Source: Batrachochytrium dendrobatidis JAM81
Taxonomy: Eukaryota; Chytridiomycota; Chytridiomycetes; Rhizophydiales
Direction of reading: 5' to 3'
Assembly: GCF_000203795.2 (NCBI RefSeq)
Contig: NW_006281100.1
Span: forward strand, 1,633,099-1,697,098
Length of the DNA stretch: 64,000 nt
The stretch's first letter is position 1. Every line of letters starts with the position of its first letter. A program made the position numbers and the translations under genes. The notes beneath the pieces are model-generated. The model was not told where the DNA came from. It did no database searches and saw only the letters and a program-made list of their open reading frames with translations. Below are positions 1 to 12,282 of the stretch, piece after piece.

Positions 1-369
1 TAAACATCAATCAATTTGACAAAAATACGGCGTTTGGATGATTTCTTTTCAAAACGAGTTTCTATATAGTCTGTTAGTTTGTAAATCGATATCATCTGCC
101 TGCACAACACTGCATGATGGCAAGCGATGCAACTTGACCACACCAACGCGTTTTCACGTGTTTTATCGGGAAATAACAGTGGCCAATGGAAATACGGAGA
201 ATTTTAAAAACACTGTAATGGCAGTCCAAGATTTTAATGAATCAAATCAGGTGATATAGTTTAACCACGTGACAAATAGCAACTTTCAAGTTTGAGGCTC
301 GACTTGAGCTGAAAGAAAAACTGCGGTTTTTGTTTCTTACCTTTTTGCAAACTACTTACAGAGGCAACG
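1..369. promoter_or_regulatory. Upstream region of RPS11, no gene seen
   Basis: No convincing coding sequence; the reading frame at 38-259 has no recognisable protein character. The stretch holds an ACGCGT box (146-151) next to a CACGTG palindrome (155-160), and another CACGTG at 266-271. These could belong to the promoter of the ribosomal protein gene that starts at 370, but CACGTG is about as frequent in the window as chance predicts, so this is only positional inference. Confidence 0.3.
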
Positions 370-1327
370 ATGGCTGAACAGGTATTGTCTTTGGATTGTC
401 CTGGTTGGATTTATGTACACTTTGGATTCAATTCAGTTGGTCCAGTCAGTCACTATTCAAAAGCAGTCTCATCTAAAGGACCAATCTTATTTAAAGCTCA
501 GTCTGCTATCTCGAGTCTTTTCTTGGGCATTGATGCAAGCCAGTGCAATGCCCAGACACTCTTGGATAGGCTTGACAGTCAAGAAAGCAGGCACAGCTGA
601 TTGTGTCTGGTTTATACTTTACATCAATCGCTTGTAGTCACTTGCTGACACTGATTTTTTAAGATGCGATCTTTACATTTGGAAAGGATTTGATTTGGAA
701 CAATCTGGCCCAGTTGGTTGCTTTCCTTTGCATGAGACTATTTGCTACTATCTTTATACAATTCGTTGCCATTTAGCAGTGTTGGACTTTTATCAACTCA
801 CGCCTTGATTTTTGTACATGAACGCTAGACTGAAAAAGCTTTCCAGAGCCAGGCTGGCATGTTCCACGCCAAGAAGAAGCCTATTCGTTGGTACAACGAT
901 GTTGGTCTTGGATTCAAGACACCCACGGAAGCCATCAAGGGTCATTACATTGACAAGAAATGCCCATTCACTTCTTCCTCTGTCAGCATCCGTGGCCGTA
1001 TTCTCACAGGTGTCGTCATGTCCACCAAGATGAAGCGTACTCTTATTATCCGAAGAGAATACCTTCACTACATTAAAAAGTACAATCGTTATGAGAAACG
1101 TCACAAGAACCTTGCTGCTCACGTTTCACCTGCTTTTATCGACGTTGCAGCTGGCGATACTGTTACTGTTGGTCAATGCCGGTATGTGCTAGATCTTTGT
1201 ACCATTTTATTTTAGATTGCCGACTCATTTATTTATGTTTAGTCCTCTTTCCAAGACTGTCCGATTCAATGTTCTCAAGGTCCAAAAGAAGGTCATCAAG
1301 GGATCCAAGTCATTTGTCAAGTTCTAA
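370..1327 (+). CDS. RPS11: 40S ribosomal protein S11 (uS17 family)
   Basis: Small-subunit ribosomal protein of the cytosolic ribosome. Exon 847-1181 reads through the hallmark stretches [28 protein letters not shown] and [20 protein letters not shown], and ends inside the GQCR codon. Exon 1243-1327 completes [13 protein letters not shown] and the stop. The first exon is taken as 370-381 (MAEQ) with a GT donor and a tttccag acceptor, giving 143 residues. The N-terminus is the weak point: homologues carry about ten more residues there, and the bases just before 847 would encode AFQ, matching the family's AYQ/AFQ. A short exon with LTV-like coding near 567-585 could therefore be missing from this model. 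The 465-bp first intron is long for this window. Confidence 0.93.
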
Positions 1328-2022
1328 ACGTTATGAAATATTTGGATTCGATGCAAATGAATGTCGGCCCAAATCAGGCTATTTTGCAACATAGCTAGTC
1401 TGAATATTGCTTGAGTTTACTTTATTTTGATGCATAGAATAGACATGTATAAAACAATGGATGCACTTGGTAGTTGCTTCAATCGTAGTTTAGATTAGTG
1501 TCGAATACTTGTGATGCAATACATGAATGCTAGCAGTGTATGAACATATCTAGATCTTATGAATGTAACATCAAGCTATGCACTAACTGAGATGAGTGAA
1601 ATTGAATCCACTTGACTCAACAAATGTATTTATTATTCTATACAAACGGATCATGATAAAATGTAAACGGTTTTATCCAAGCCAGTTTAATAGAAAACTA
1701 AAGATTATTGATGACCAAGTTTGAGTTTCAACAATTCCAGTCGCATTCGTATAAAATGAAACAAATATCTTGCAGTGACTTCAGCCGTCATTGACATTTT
1801 CAATTAAAGCACGACGATTATAACGTAATGCATGAAATTACTGTTTTCTTTACTTTTGACAGTTGTGCATTCAGTGATCATCAAATTCATGTATTGGTCT
1901 CGACTGTTGCCAATACATGAATCGGGTGTTCTAAAACTCGTGCATTCGCGTTCTAATCTAAAAGATTGCAGTAATGCGACCATAGATACCAGTCAACAGT
2001 CAATTAAAGAGTTTAAAAGAGA
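1328..2022. other. Intergenic region between RPS11 and INTS3
   Basis: No gene recognised. The frame at 1832-2077 is open but its translation resembles nothing and overlaps the INTS3 start in another frame. It contains a degenerate reverse-strand copy of the dispersed ~28-bp repeat (1734-1762), about 260 bp before the INTS3 start. Presumably it holds the RPS11 3' end and the INTS3 promoter. Confidence 0.4.
1734..1762 (-). repeat. Dispersed ~28-bp repeat, degenerate copy
   Basis: Read on the minus strand it shares CATTTTA, GAAT and GCGACTG with the consensus core TTYTACGTGAATACGRCTG, but the TACGTG centre is altered. Lies upstream of INTS3. Confidence 0.4.
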
Positions 2023-5000
2023 ATGCAGTCAGTCGATACGACTGTTTGCTTGCAATCTGACTTGCAGTTTTACGTGAACACGGCAGTAAATGCTTCAACT
2101 CGACTTTACTCGATCCAACCAAACGTTTTAGATATTTCCATGAAACTGTTGTTTGAAGAAACACCAATTGATGCACCGGATCCTCTTGGACAGGTTTGTT
2201 TAACTGTAGATATTTCTACTGCTTCATGACTGCTTTATTCTGCTGTCATTCCACTAGTGAATTCATTTCTGGTCTTGCAACATTCCATCGCTTGTCTTGA
2301 AAACATCAGCCTCAACAATGCTGTCTTGCTGAGCTTACAGACTGACTGAAACTGAGTATTGATTTGACTCTTTGAACCAACTGGACAAATCAAAGTCGGA
2401 TTGAAATGCTGTAATGACTAGATCTTGCATTCAGAATCAACAGAATTCATAACTACTTGCCACAAACTCAACTTTGCATTCTTGTATTGAAATCATTCGA
2501 TTGATATCTACTGGGTTTTAGGAGTTAATTCGACATGCCACCTACTTGTCAGAAATACTTGCAGGCATTACAGAAAACAACTGGGCATCTGTTTTGCATG
2601 AAAAGGTAATGCAGTATCGTTATCCATTGATCTCGTACAGATCGTTTTATTTTTAATCTCATATTGAGTTGTGTTATCAACCCATTTGAATTCATGCATT
2701 ATATTTTAGAGTCTTACGGATTACGAGCAAGTCGCAGGTGGACTTCTTCATGGAATATTGACCAATGAAATCCAATTTGAACGAGTATGACTGCTGCTTG
2801 GTGTATCTGTTTTCCTCGAATCATACAAATGCATGATGTTTGATATTTAACTGTTTTGGTTAAATCTATAGTACTTTCAATTATTGGCGTTTGTTGTGAG
2901 AGATGGATTTGCTACCGTTATTCACAAGCTCAAGTATGTTTCGGAAACAGATAAATTTAAGATGCTCAATAGGTTTGCACAGAAACAGGTATATGAATCT
3001 TTTAATTCAAACTTGTCTTGATACCACATCAATTGTCCTGAATTGCTAATGTATATGGCTTATGAAACCTATTTTAATTTTTATCGTTTATAGAGCATCT
3101 GGCTTTTAGACAAACTTTTGACCACTTTACCAATGACAGAGCAGCTTTCATATATCATACTACGATTTATGCGTCAGATCAAACGTATGTTCAATTTAGA
3201 GTGTATTGGCTTGTGATTGCAATCTATTTATTTCTAACTCTGATTTTAAATAGATGGAAACTGTAGCAAAGATAACATAGCATATACCAAGTTTATTGTG
3301 GATTTTCTTACATCAAAACGGTATGATATGTTTAGTTTAAACATTGACCCGTCATTTACTAATGGCTTGTTTTGAACTGCCTATATAATTGGTTTATTCA
3401 GTGCCATTATAGCAAAAGATAAAGTTCTTGCAAGGCATGTTGTATTCATGCTAGTTCGCGCTATAGCGGATCATTTACACCACTTGGATTTGCGCACAAA
3501 AGAAATGGCTTTATTTTTCTCGCTTATATCATCAAATGTGAGTTTGTTGCCTACACCAATCCGACTATTGCATACACTTTCATCTGCTCATATCCAACTT
3601 TAATTTAGATTCAAGACTGTGTATATATTGGAAGAGATTTTATCAGATCATTGATGGAAATTTCAAAAATTCCATCCATTGCAAAGCTTTTATTGTCCAT
3701 TATGCAATCTCCTTCTCCAGAGTATCCTAATATTCCATGTAAGATTTACAATTTGTTTCAATTTTGACTAGTCACAAGGCGGGTTTGAACTAAATTGATA
3801 TTCTATGATTTAGCATTATCCGACTTTCTTGATAGACCAACACCTCGCGAGTTTCTAATTTCTCGATTAACACCCGACATGGAAATTAGAATTGTATTCA
3901 TTTTAAACTCGGTTCCAAAACGACTTTCTTTTACTTTTATAGAGCAATTCAGAAAGCGTTTTTTGACTTTGGAAAGCGAAACATTGCTTCCTGATATAAT
4001 TCGTTATATATGCGGTGCTATCCATCCAAACAATGCCATTCTTGCTTCAGATATTGTTCAGCGCTGGCACTTGATTTCAATTTTGCTGCGCGGCATCAAG
4101 GTGTGTAGATCCGCTCTTGTCTTGTAATCGACTCCACTCACTCTGCTATATGATAGGCACCTGCTTGTGCGCAGTCATGCAAGCTTTCACTTTACTTTGA
4201 TTGGCTATTTTTTAATCATGCGAGTGACAGTGTCATGTCTTTAGGTAAGACTTTTTGACTGATTGGGCCATGCTTGCTTTTTAAATTGTAATATTTGAAA
4301 ATTAACTTGCTGTTTAAAAGAGCCCGGAATTCTTGTAATGGTAAAGAATTTGCAGACATCGCCAGCAATAAGCGCAACCATGCTAGAATTCCTTGCCTTG
4401 ATCGCCGATCGATTTCTTCCGACTCTTAGTGCTCATATATATCATAATCTAAAACTGTCCATGTCTATTGTTGTGGAAAAGAGGGTGATTACGTGAGTGC
4501 CTGCCTTTGACTTGCATGACTATTGCTTTATAATATTAACTTTTATTTAGATCGCTCTCTCTGATATTGCTTTCGCCTCAACTGGATGAGTTTACCAAGG
4601 AAACTGTCACTAAACTGTTTGCATCAGATGATGATGCATTGATAGCCAATACAAGTATTGATCATGAACCGTTTATTTCAGTTGATAATTCATCATTAAA
4701 TGATACAGATGAGTCTCAGATTACATCTGATCCATACCTGGAATCCATCACAACACAGCAATTTGATCAATCATACAATGGTGATTTATTTGATGCCGCA
4801 AATAAACCATCGGCTCAAGAATTTTCTGCTGTCTCGGATCCAGCATCCTTAAATCTTAATACGGCATTTACTGAATACCAACCAGACTTTGCACATGTGG
4901 CTGAAATCAACACCGACTCAATGAGTAACTCGTTAGAAGATGCTGACTTGGCCAGTTCTACTTGTATTCGTACAAAAGATATCGGTGAGTTTGAGATCTA

Positions 5001-6835
5001 TTCTATATTGACTATAATAGGTTAATCACCTTTTAAAACTTTGCTGACTAGCTTATGTGTGCGTTTTTGTAGACATGTATGCTATTTTGGAGACTCTGGA
5101 ATCTCAGATTTCCAATCCTGATCCTATTTCTGATTCCAAAAAACCCACCATTGAAATATGTCAGCAGTTTCTTGAAAGTTTTAATTCTCAGGTAATAGTG
5201 CATCTGATACTTTATTTAGAATATTTGAATCACCTCGATCCAACACTCAACAATTTTTCCCATTCATATTAGGCTACTGAATCAAGCTATGACACTATTG
5301 CCAGTAGTCTGCTGCGTGTATTACATAATGATTTGATAGAATTTTGGCAGAATTGTCCAGCCACAGTATCATATGCGCAGACCTTGTTTACACTCATGAT
5401 TGATCAATATCATGCATCCACTTTATCCAAAGAGTCTATACAATGTGTTGGGTTTGCTACGCATTTAGCCAGTTTAGATCCGATTATTTCTTCAATATTC
5501 TGTGTCATAGAAATGGAAAAACTGGACAGCTCATCTGATTGGATAAAATGTAGTTTTTGGAAATCTGCGTTTGGCGACTTTGATTTGGTTTTCATGCTAA
5601 AGGTTTGTAGTTTTGCTGACGTGTTTTGATATACCTATCTGCTTACACGATGTATAGATGATTTTCGATGTATCCCTAGAATGGTTTTACCGTGTAATTC
5701 CGCGAGTGTTGCGTCAATTTGATGATGTGCTGGTTGGAAATCCCGATTTAATATTTATGGTTGTGTCTATGATTGATTCTAAAAAGGTAAATACAAAAAT
5801 TATGCGTTTTCTTATTTTTCAAAAATGCCATTTGTCTTGATTGTTTATTTCTGTCCTCCTACCAATAGCTTTAACTATATTAGAGTATGTCACTGATTTT
5901 GAGATTCTAACACCTTGCATACGTTTATGAAAATAGCTGGTTGCACTAAAAATCGCACTGTACGCTAATCAGGCTGCACTGTTTGGATCTAAACTTGAAC
6001 CATGTCTTGCTGCCATGTGTACCTGGTCAGCGATTGAACAATGGACAGCGTGGAATCTACTTTCAGAAGAAATTGGGGTTGAACCTGCTGATAGTCCGCA
6101 ACAGCTTTGTATGCTTGCATCTGTGTTTGCATTGCTTCAGTGTCTTGATACGCCAGAGATTCAGAGTGGGGTTCTCATGTGCACGGCTCAGGTAGCTCCA
6201 AGTGAGTCACTGTTACGGTATCTAATTACACCGCTTTTCAAGCCTGATCTTTTTTGTACAATCTGGACTCGGTGGTACCTTCGTTTTGGAAAAGATAGAA
6301 TGCGTACTGCCTTGACATCTGCTATTGATTTGTGTAATCGCCAAGCCAACACAACAGACTCGTTGGCATCTTTTGTAAGTTTAGCATTTACCACACAATA
6401 CTGCCAAATTGCTTGTTTATAAAGTTTAATAGGTGGACCCGAATATGTTGAATAATAACCATGTCTGATTTAAATGACTAGCCTGATCATTCCAATCCAA
6501 TGCAACATACCACGCTAGTTCATACCAACCTTTTAAATGCTTCAGCCCCAGACCCAGAATTTTTAAACCAGCTTCAACACAACATTGCCATCAAATCAAA
6601 ACTACTTCAAAACCATGCCAACATAAGCACATCTGTCTTGACAGACTATATTGAGCAGATTAGAACTAGAATGAAATCCGTAGCATCGGTAAAAAATATC
6701 CTAGGTAATGAGTGATTTGCAGATTACAATGTATGCATGTTTACGTGCAATTCTGATAAAATACTCGACATTATCCATCGACTCAACACACTTATTACCA
6801 ATCCAATTTAGATTTTTTCACAGAGGTGATTGCTT
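2023..6835 (+). CDS. INTS3: Integrator complex subunit 3 homologue
   Basis: Integrator/SOSS scaffold subunit acting in the nucleus on RNA polymerase II transcripts and, in animals, in single-strand DNA repair. About 15 exons (first ones 2023-2193, 2522-2605, 2710-2784). Similarity to animal INTS3 runs in order: FVVRDGF near the N-terminus (exon at ~2873), SIWLLDKL, then LTPDMEIRIVF with LIRYICG-type DIIRYICGAIHPNN (3795-4100). Next come YFDWLFF, the IVEKRVIT block (4480-4560) and an acidic linker (4567-4980). The second helical half has FMVVSMIDSKK (5658-5786) and WSAIEQWTAWNLL (5990-6060), matching the animal DWETFEQYCAWQL region. The last exon is 6812-6835, ending FTEVIA-stop. An alternative last exon at 6860-7068 is open but is antisense to the USP48 zinc finger, so it was dropped. 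The start at 2023 is the first ATG in frame and has no independent support. Ascomycete and basidiomycete yeasts lack Integrator, so this is a retained ancestral gene. Confidence 0.85.
2066..2090 (+). repeat. Repeat-like match inside INTS3 first exon
   Basis: TTTTACGTGAACACGGCAGT matches the dispersed repeat core with two mismatches, 45 bp after the INTS3 ATG, where it encodes FYVNTAV. It could be chance, or the annotated INTS3 start could be too far upstream. Confidence 0.3.
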
Positions 6836-6872
6836 AAATCAACAAGGTTTCATTCTCAGTGTACTGCTTGAA

Positions 6873-9800
6873 TTACGTGTTTATTGGACCACACATACTG
6901 CATTCCTTTGTCGTGCTAGGATTAATAAAAGTGCATTTGAAACATGTCCAAGATTCGCAATTGTGGTGTTCGGAACTTGTTTTTTGGGTTTGGGTTGAAG
7001 CTAAACCTGGCATAATTCCCGCCAGTGCAGTACCTGAAAACCCAGACTCGGTAGAAGTAGAAGCATGATCTAAACATAAACAACCGTTTAAACTCTATTT
7101 GGTTACAACATCAACATGTGTCGTTCATACCTTGAAACGTGGGATGTTCAGGTTGTTCAAAAATTCTAATTTCAATCGTTTCACCAGGACCAATACCAAT
7201 CTCTCTCATGGTCATTTCATCCTGCACCAATTCCTTATCCCGATAAAATAATTGTTGATACATGGGAGGTGTATGAAAATGATTCATCAACTATTACGCA
7301 AGACAAGTTAGGAAATGTCAGTAAAGGGTGTCAATGAAGTCAATTGGGGTATATGAAAACTTGCCTTGAATTTAAGTTCGTGTGCTGTCATGGTAGGCGT
7401 GATACAAGCGACTACAGATCGCTCTGAGCGAATACGTTTACTGACTCGTCGCTTTTTAGTAGGTAAGTTGGGCTTGGGTTCTGGACTTTTGCTCAACGGT
7501 CTTTTTGAGTCGAGTAAAAGTACATCTGATTTGGAAATAGTGGCATCGCTACTATTCTTTCCGTCTTCTGATTCCAACCCTTTATGGTCCACTTGAAAAT
7601 CAGTGTCGATTGGTGTTGCAAATTTTACAATATGGATATCGGTCTTGTCAAATGATAAAATACGCTGCTTTCTACATTCCCAACATGTAGGTGGATCAAC
7701 TTCAAAATGAACATTTTTTGAAGGAATATCAGCATCATCAACTACCAATCGAACGTGTATCGCTTTCTTGTCTGCTAAAATATAGATCTCTTGAATCACT
7801 TTCCATTCGTCTGTTGAAACAAACGACAAAACAGTTTCCTTTGTGTTATCCGTCTCCAAATCAAAAAGTAAATTGCCATGAGCTTGGCAAAGTACACTGT
7901 TTATATCCAAAGATGTTGGTGGAAGAGAATGATTGCGGGACTTGACAAAACTTCTCCACATAGTTAAAAACGCTACCAACAATAGTTAACTACCTCGGAA
8001 ATAGCACATTTTTCGATAGCAAGTCTATTGGTAAAAATAAATGTACCATAAAACTTACATGTTGGAACCAGAAAATAATCATGATTGATTTCAAGTTGTA
8101 GTTTTTTTTTATCAAGCAGTCTTTTTAGCGTATTCTAAGATTCATTCGCGAGTTTTTGTTTAATAAAGTGACGTGTTTTAAGAAATCCAAAAGTCGTATC
8201 ACAACAAACTAACCGCTTCAAAATTGGCTCGAATCCGCAAAGGACGATGCTCTAAAGAGTCCTGCTCATGATTTTCTATACACAGCACACATTCGGTATC
8301 ATTTCCCAAACAACACTTCATGTCGGGAAAAATATGCTGTAAAATTTCATGGGACTAGTTATCGCGAACCAAGCAAGAATGAATTAAAAACATTCCACAA
8401 CAGTTTTGAAGCAAGTGTAAGCGTGATACCTTTGAGGAAATCAATGTCCGACGAGACGAGTGGATCGAAAGTGCACCATGGGCACACCATACATCTTTTT
8501 TATAATTGCCTATATTTGGTGCTACAAAAGTAATTCCTTTTTTCCAATCTACATACATTCTTTGTTAGACAGTCCAAGCGTAATGGTGTTTGACAAAAGC
8601 GTGGATTACCATTAAGCCACGATTTTGAGATAAAGTATCCTGGTTGAACTGGGTCATGTGTTTTTGAGTTTCGAATAGATAGTGCATCAAACACCATTTT
8701 AACATTTTTCTGATGTTCTGCGTTTGAAATAATGCGCTGCTTGACATTTTGGTAACAATCTATGCATATATCGTCAGAATAAAGCATTGGATCTACTGAT
8801 ATACCTAGTTGCTTTAAGAGTTCATATCCAGTCTAATAATACATTAGTTTTCATTATTGTATTGGGAATACAAATAGCAAATACAGTTTATAGCAACAAA
8901 TGATTACCTGGCTGATTTTTTTCGTCATCCATAGTTTGACTGGATGTAGTTTACTGTGTGCGCATAGAAGATCGTGATTGGATATACTCCATAAATTATC
9001 TGATTGTTCTGCAATGTCAGTATCCAATGGCGCAATTTCATCTTCAGAATTCTTTTTGTCATCCAAAACATATAGTGATTTTCGCAGATTGGCTATCCAA
9101 GCTGCACGCTTTTTGAGCAATTCCGCAAGATTCTTGGTCATAATATACACAAATGGAGTCTAAACATTGTACAGGTTAGTATCATAAATGGATGTTTATC
9201 AATAGGTTTAGTTGAACTTGAAAACGTTTCTTAAAGTGATTTAAACTTTCAACCTTTTCGTCCATTGTGTGCCATGTAGAAAATATTTGTTTCCACGCAA
9301 CGTTCTCCGCTTCAAGTATGTTGACTGTCATTTCCTTACTAAATTCCAGAATAAATAGTTGATATTTACCCAGTCAATTCAAATCCATTCTCCATCTTGA
9401 TACATGCATCAGGTAGCTTTAAAACGTACTTGGTGATTTGGGTTTCAAATTGATGATGAAAGTCTCGGTTATCAAGATCAATTTCCGCCTTCATATCCTT
9501 TGGAATGATCATGTGCGCGTCCTTTTTAGAGTCTACAGCTGTCTCTTCAGGAAAAACTAGATTTCCATCTACAAGGCGTTTAGATGATAGTACGTAGGTT
9601 AGCTGATACGCGGATGAGGATGAAAAAGTCAAAGTAGCCTGTTGCGCTTGTTTTGTAACAGCTGTGGATTTCTCTGTAATGTTTGAGTTTTTCAAAGACT
9701 GTTTTTTTAAACTGATGTTTACAAAAACTTTGCTTTTAGCTGCTGTTTTTTCAAGTTTGCCATTTGCAGTTTTAGTCGATTTTGATGAGATGCCTTTAGA

Positions 9801-11684
9801 ACCGTCAAGCTCGAATGAAGGGAAAGGCATGATGGACACAGTTTCGTCGTCCAAGTTCAACCATTTGTCATATCTACCAATTTAAAGCAAGTTTAACATG
9901 TCAAAATCAAACCTAGCATAAATAAAAAGATTAAATAGCAATATTTACTTTTGGGAATATAACCTCTGTACATAGTGTCCTGAATTAGCGCTGAAACCTT
10001 TATGCAATAAAACCGATTTAAGCTCGTATATTGCAGAGTCTTGAGCAGCAGTGACAAGAAACGAGGACATATCAATCCATTCTGGAAATTCAATTTTTTC
10101 ATGGATTTTTTCCTTGAGTAACGTCTTGGGATCAAACCTAAATCTGGTGATTTGAAAATTCAAAATCTAGTACATGTTTGTAATCAACATTTATGAGATT
10201 AGAAGCAATATTTAACCAGACTCATTTCAATTGGATCAAATAAAAGTAACCTTTGGGAGGCTATGCAGCTGGATATGTCTGCTGGCGTCCTGTTTTGAGT
10301 TGCAAGTGCTGCACATGTACTGATTATCACCTTGAAGCAGCTCAGAGAATAGATAGTCATTAACGCAGTCAAGCAATGTCAAGCAACTCTTTGATGCAAG
10401 TTAGCATAAAATCTGACCAAATATTTCAAACAAAATATCAAAATGCGCTAATTATATAATTATTTAATGTACCGTAATGTCCAGGGCAAGCTCATGAAAA
10501 CTACCTTGCCTGGAAGACTTTGATTGGCAGTTTTTGCAGCAAGTAACATAACTGTGCTCGCCCTTCATCTAAAGTGCGTGATTTAAAAAATAAGCCATTC
10601 AAGTTTAATATCGAAATAGTTTGGATCAATGATCGTACCAAGTCATTGAGATGCATAATCGAATCAGAGCCTGTGTATAAGCTCGCTATTTCCAAATCCA
10701 CCACGGAAACAAATAGTTTTTCAAATCTGCACAAAAATGAAATCAACCACGGTTAGTTGTGTATTTGCTTTCAAATAGACTAGGGTGATACTGTAAATTG
10801 GCCTACTCAAGTGCATCTTGTTGAAGTGAAGGGTCTATTTTCATAATATTGATCAGCCTCTCTGGCGAAACACAAGGTTTTTCTGATAATTCCAATTGAG
10901 CAAGTACAAGTCCGAGTTCATACAAAACAGAATTTTTGTGAGCATGAAAGGCGTGTTTCATGATTGTGGAGTTTATATCTGGAGTGTAAAACCATGCCTG
11001 GAATAAAAATAATTGAGCTGTTTGTATAGAGATGATCTTGCACAGAAATTTCAGCAGCACTTTACCTGCAATAGAGAGTTTAAATAGCAAGTAGCTCCAT
11101 GATTCTTGTTTAACAATCCGAATAAGTATCAAAATGGATTCAAGACGGACACCCGAGTAAAACTTGAATTATACAGCGTATCGAGTTACCTTGAGTCCAG
11201 CAGGCATCTTGTTCAAATCTCTTGGATGAAACATACTGTTGCTGTACGCATCTGTAGTTGAAACTAACAGCCTGAAAGCATTAGAGATATGCTGCAGTTT
11301 TGTATTATAACTTAAAGCAGGCTCAACAAATATCCAGACAACCCACATTGCTCTAGTAGTATGTTTTGTCCAAGATAGTTTATACAATTGGGATTATCTC
11401 TGCATTTAGAAACTATGCATTTTGAACTGCTGGATCCAGAGGGTTGAGTTGCAGCACTTGCATGCTGTTTATTTAAACAGTGCGGTCTGCCAGATTTGGA
11501 AGAGAGCAGTGCGACAGTCTATTAATAAGTTGTAAATGGTCTGAATTAGTGCATTCCGATCATGAATGGCTGAAACTGTAAAAGCTTAAGTGAATGCCAT
11601 CAAAGTCTTTACTTGAAAATCCTGTTTCCATAAACCAATGTCCTGTTTCCTTGGCATATCAAGCTCATAACTTGGTTGTTGCAT
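6873..11684 (-). CDS. USP48: Ubiquitin carboxyl-terminal hydrolase 48-type deubiquitinase
   Basis: Cysteine protease that removes ubiquitin, nuclear in animals. From the N-terminus: Cys-rich SKCRDNPNC motif (~11415), matching animal USP48's CKGNPNC; catalytic Cys box GATCYLNSLLQAWF split by an intron (~11000-11095); QQDALE of the QQDAQEF motif (10803); His box FSANSGHY (~9960-10010). These are followed by DUSP-region signatures LCAHSKLHP (~8950), CAHGALSI (~8480) and LCQAHGNL (~7870), then a C-terminal ubiquitin-like domain (DEMTMREIGIGPGETIEI, ~7150-7230). The last exon (6873-7069) adds a GFSGT motif like the end of human USP48, then a zinc finger not present in the human protein. The start at 11684 (MQQPSYEL) is the best in-frame ATG upstream of the Cys-rich part; a further upstream exon is possible. 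Many introns; middle exon borders are approximate. Confidence 0.88.
6891..6950 (-). other. NZF/RanBP2-type zinc finger at the USP48 C-terminus
   Basis: On the minus strand this codes W-x-C-x2-C-T-F-x-N-x6-C-x2-C, the RanBP2/NZF fold signature. The T-F pair after the second Cys is the residue pair that lets NZF domains such as Npl4 and TAB2 bind ubiquitin. Two codons later is Asn-Thr-stop. The frame joins to the ubiquitin-like domain through a clean intron (gtatga...tttag, 7070-7133). Ubiquitin binding is inferred from the motif. Confidence 0.8.
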
Positions 11685-12282
11685 TTCAATGGATGGTTTT
11701 TGAATCACCAACTTTTCGAATAGATTGCTGTCGTGCTCACGTAAAATGTGCTTTTTTGAGTTGATCTCGCACTGTTTTAAATAAAATACTTTGTATTGAT
11801 TGTATTGGAATAAACAATTGTTACATGTTCGTTGTTATTGAAACTCTATTCTAATATTAAATACGTTTTAGTTGAACATATCTCGAGAATGCAACTGTTG
11901 TTTTCAGAATAATTATCACAACAAATATTATTAAACCTTGTCAACCAGTTCAAATGACACCCATCATTCCATGAGGATTGGTTGTTATGTATTCTGACTC
12001 TAGAGTTCCATTTTACGCGAATACGACTGTAAAAGGGTAAAACAACTCAATTGACTGATTATCACGTATGCAGTCAATCAGGCATAAATGCAATGAGTCG
12101 AGTATTTGTCAAGTTCAAGACTCGTTGGTTTTTATCATACGATTGTCCTTGTAAATCTAATATTTAAAATATAGCGCATGCTTGCATTCTATTTGGAAAT
12201 GCTCTATTTCATTTCATGACATTGATCGCTTTAGAATATCAAGGAAATAAAACTAGGATTCAAATTCAATGATATAGTGCGC
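11685..12282. other. Intergenic region between USP48 and MIC10
   Basis: No gene recognised. USP48 reads away from it on the minus strand and MIC10 ends beyond it, so it should hold the USP48 promoter and the MIC10 3' end. A clear copy of the dispersed repeat lies at 12005-12034. The frame upstream of 11684 stays open to about 11770, which leaves room for a longer USP48 N-terminus. Confidence 0.4.
12005..12034 (+). repeat. Dispersed ~28-bp repeat, copy A
   Basis: Begins GTTCCATTTTACGCGAATAC and continues GACTGTAAAA; one mismatch to the consensus core. It is about 320 bp upstream of the USP48 start, on the opposite strand. Confidence 0.7.

Noticed and set aside
793..1122. 109-codon minus-strand frame
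   Set aside because: Antisense of the RPS11 coding exon.
1832..2077. 81-codon frame with a hydrophobic start resembling a signal peptide
   Set aside because: No family resemblance, overlaps the INTS3 start in another frame.
6860..7068. Open plus-strand frame that splices in phase to INTS3 and looks like a last exon
   Set aside because: It is the antisense of the USP48 zinc-finger exon, whose Cys pattern is unmistakable; INTS3 ends cleanly at 6835.
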